Notes under the pieces: generated by a model
The model's database searches: none
Seen by the model: only the letters and a program-made list of their open reading frames with translations
Told to the model about the DNA's origin: nothing
Shown: piece after piece, positions 5,947 to 6,145 of the stretch
How positions within the stretch are numbered: position 1 is the stretch's first letter
Layout: each line of letters starts with the position of its first letter
NCBI GenBank assembly: GCA_046302135.1
Contig: JBKCIQ010000060.1
Coordinates: 1-6,145 of the forward strand
Reading direction: 5' to 3'
Length of the DNA stretch: 6,145 nt
DNA from: AM-1111 sp046302135
GTDB taxonomy: Bacteria > Bacteroidota > Bacteroidia > B-17B0 > Aurantibacillaceae
Translations under genes and position numbers: made by a program

Positions 5947-6145
5947 ACCTAAACAAGCATCTACAAACATATTCTGACTAGCAGAGTTTGCACAACCGCT
6001 GATACTATCAGTTATGGTGTATGTAATCAAATATGTTCCAGCTCCCACTGAAGCGTCAAAATTACTTCCTGAAACAGAATTCCCAGAGAATGTACCACCT
6101 GCAGGCGACTCACCTGTAAGATGAATTATTCCAACGCTAGAGCAA
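5689..6145 (-). CDS. C-terminal end of the same giant surface protein, with T9SS type A sorting domain
   Basis: This segment is open from the window edge; the first complete codon begins at 6144. It ends at TAA 5691-5689 after ...YKITINK. Its first 141 bases duplicate 1-141, and the reading frame is the same in both copies, so this is residues 1836-1986 of the joined protein rather than a separate gene. A GTG at 6048-6046 could be taken for a start but is only internal Val1868 (FDASVGAGTY). The segment finishes an Ig-like module (GTYLITYTITDSISGCAN...) and then carries the sorting domain: a Tyr-Pro-Asn-Pro motif at 1913-1916, an IEIFDAQGK strand at about 1934-1942, a GIYLLRI strand near 1965 and a terminal lysine. 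An alternative is that this tail belongs to a neighbouring paralogue sharing the 141-bp stretch. Confidence 0.93.
   Translation of the reverse strand, partial: CSSVGIIHLTGESPAGGTFSGNSVSGSNFDASVGAGTYLITYTITDSISGCANSASQNMFVDACLGLETSNIANYNIYPNPNNGQFFIESAISGVKSKIEIFDAQGKIVLTEEINSSNRNMIDASTLNNGIYLLRIIQGDQLGFYKITINK
6005..6145. repeat. Terminal direct repeat, right copy (141 bp)
   Basis: This is the second copy of bases 1-141, with every base matching. Removing it gives the non-redundant 6,004-bp unit. The reading frame passes correctly from base 1 to base 6004: codon AG|T, Ser1882, is split by the join, followed by ISGCAN. The join is therefore coherent at the protein level. Confidence 0.97.

Noticed and set aside
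5689..6048. A separate small 119-residue secreted protein starting at GTG 6048
   Set aside because: The GTG is internal Val1868 of an Ig-like strand that is open upstream to the window edge and continues into the main gene through the circular join. There is no signal peptide.
1..6145. A complete small plasmid or virus with direct terminal repeats
   Set aside because: There is no replication initiator, capsid, relaxase or partition gene, and only 43 bp is non-coding. Circularity here is better explained by assembly over tandem copies.

Overview
The window is a linearised circular contig. Bases 1-141 and 6005-6145 are the same 141 bp in direct orientation, so the unique sequence is a 6,004-bp circle. 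On the minus strand the circle carries one open reading frame. It starts at 5645, runs down through position 1, continues in frame at 6004 and stops at 5689. Joined this way it is 1,986 codons plus a stop (5,961 nt, about 99.3% of the circle). Only 43 bp (5646-5688) is non-coding. I translated the frame line by line and found no stop codon or frameshift.

The protein is a giant, secreted, multi-domain cell-surface or extracellular protein of Bacteroidota type. The frame is Ser/Thr/Asn/Gly-rich, with no Shine-Dalgarno motif before the start and an A-rich leader. It has an N-terminal signal peptide, a series of Ig/PKD-like beta-sandwich modules, two GEVED-type domains, and a C-terminal type IX secretion system (T9SS) type A sorting domain with a YPNP motif. 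A Flavobacteriia- or Chitinophagia-like member of Bacteroidota is the natural host; the exact lineage cannot be read from this window.

Layout, in protein order (minus strand, high to low coordinates): signal peptide 5645-5568; N-terminal domain of unknown family 5567-5010; first CSGTPNAG/QWQ Ig-like module 5009-4725; first GEVED domain 4667-4230; second CSGTPNAG/QWQ module 4214-3927; Ig/PKD-like modules 3926-3393; an Ig-like module split by a domain of about 210 residues (3323-2694); a third QWQ module and an Ig-like module 2498-1995; an Ig-like module split by the second GEVED domain (1883-1437); a CHU_C-associated Ig-like module 1256-1017; four repeats of 69-71 residues 1016-183; a last Ig-like module spanning the 1/6004 join; and the T9SS sorting domain 5946-5689.

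There is no replication, mobilisation, phage or partition gene, and no room for one. A free plasmid or virus is therefore unlikely. The better explanation is that the assembler closed a loop over a tandem, head-to-tail array of identical or nearly identical adhesin genes spaced 43 bp apart. A circular excision product of such an array is a weaker alternative.
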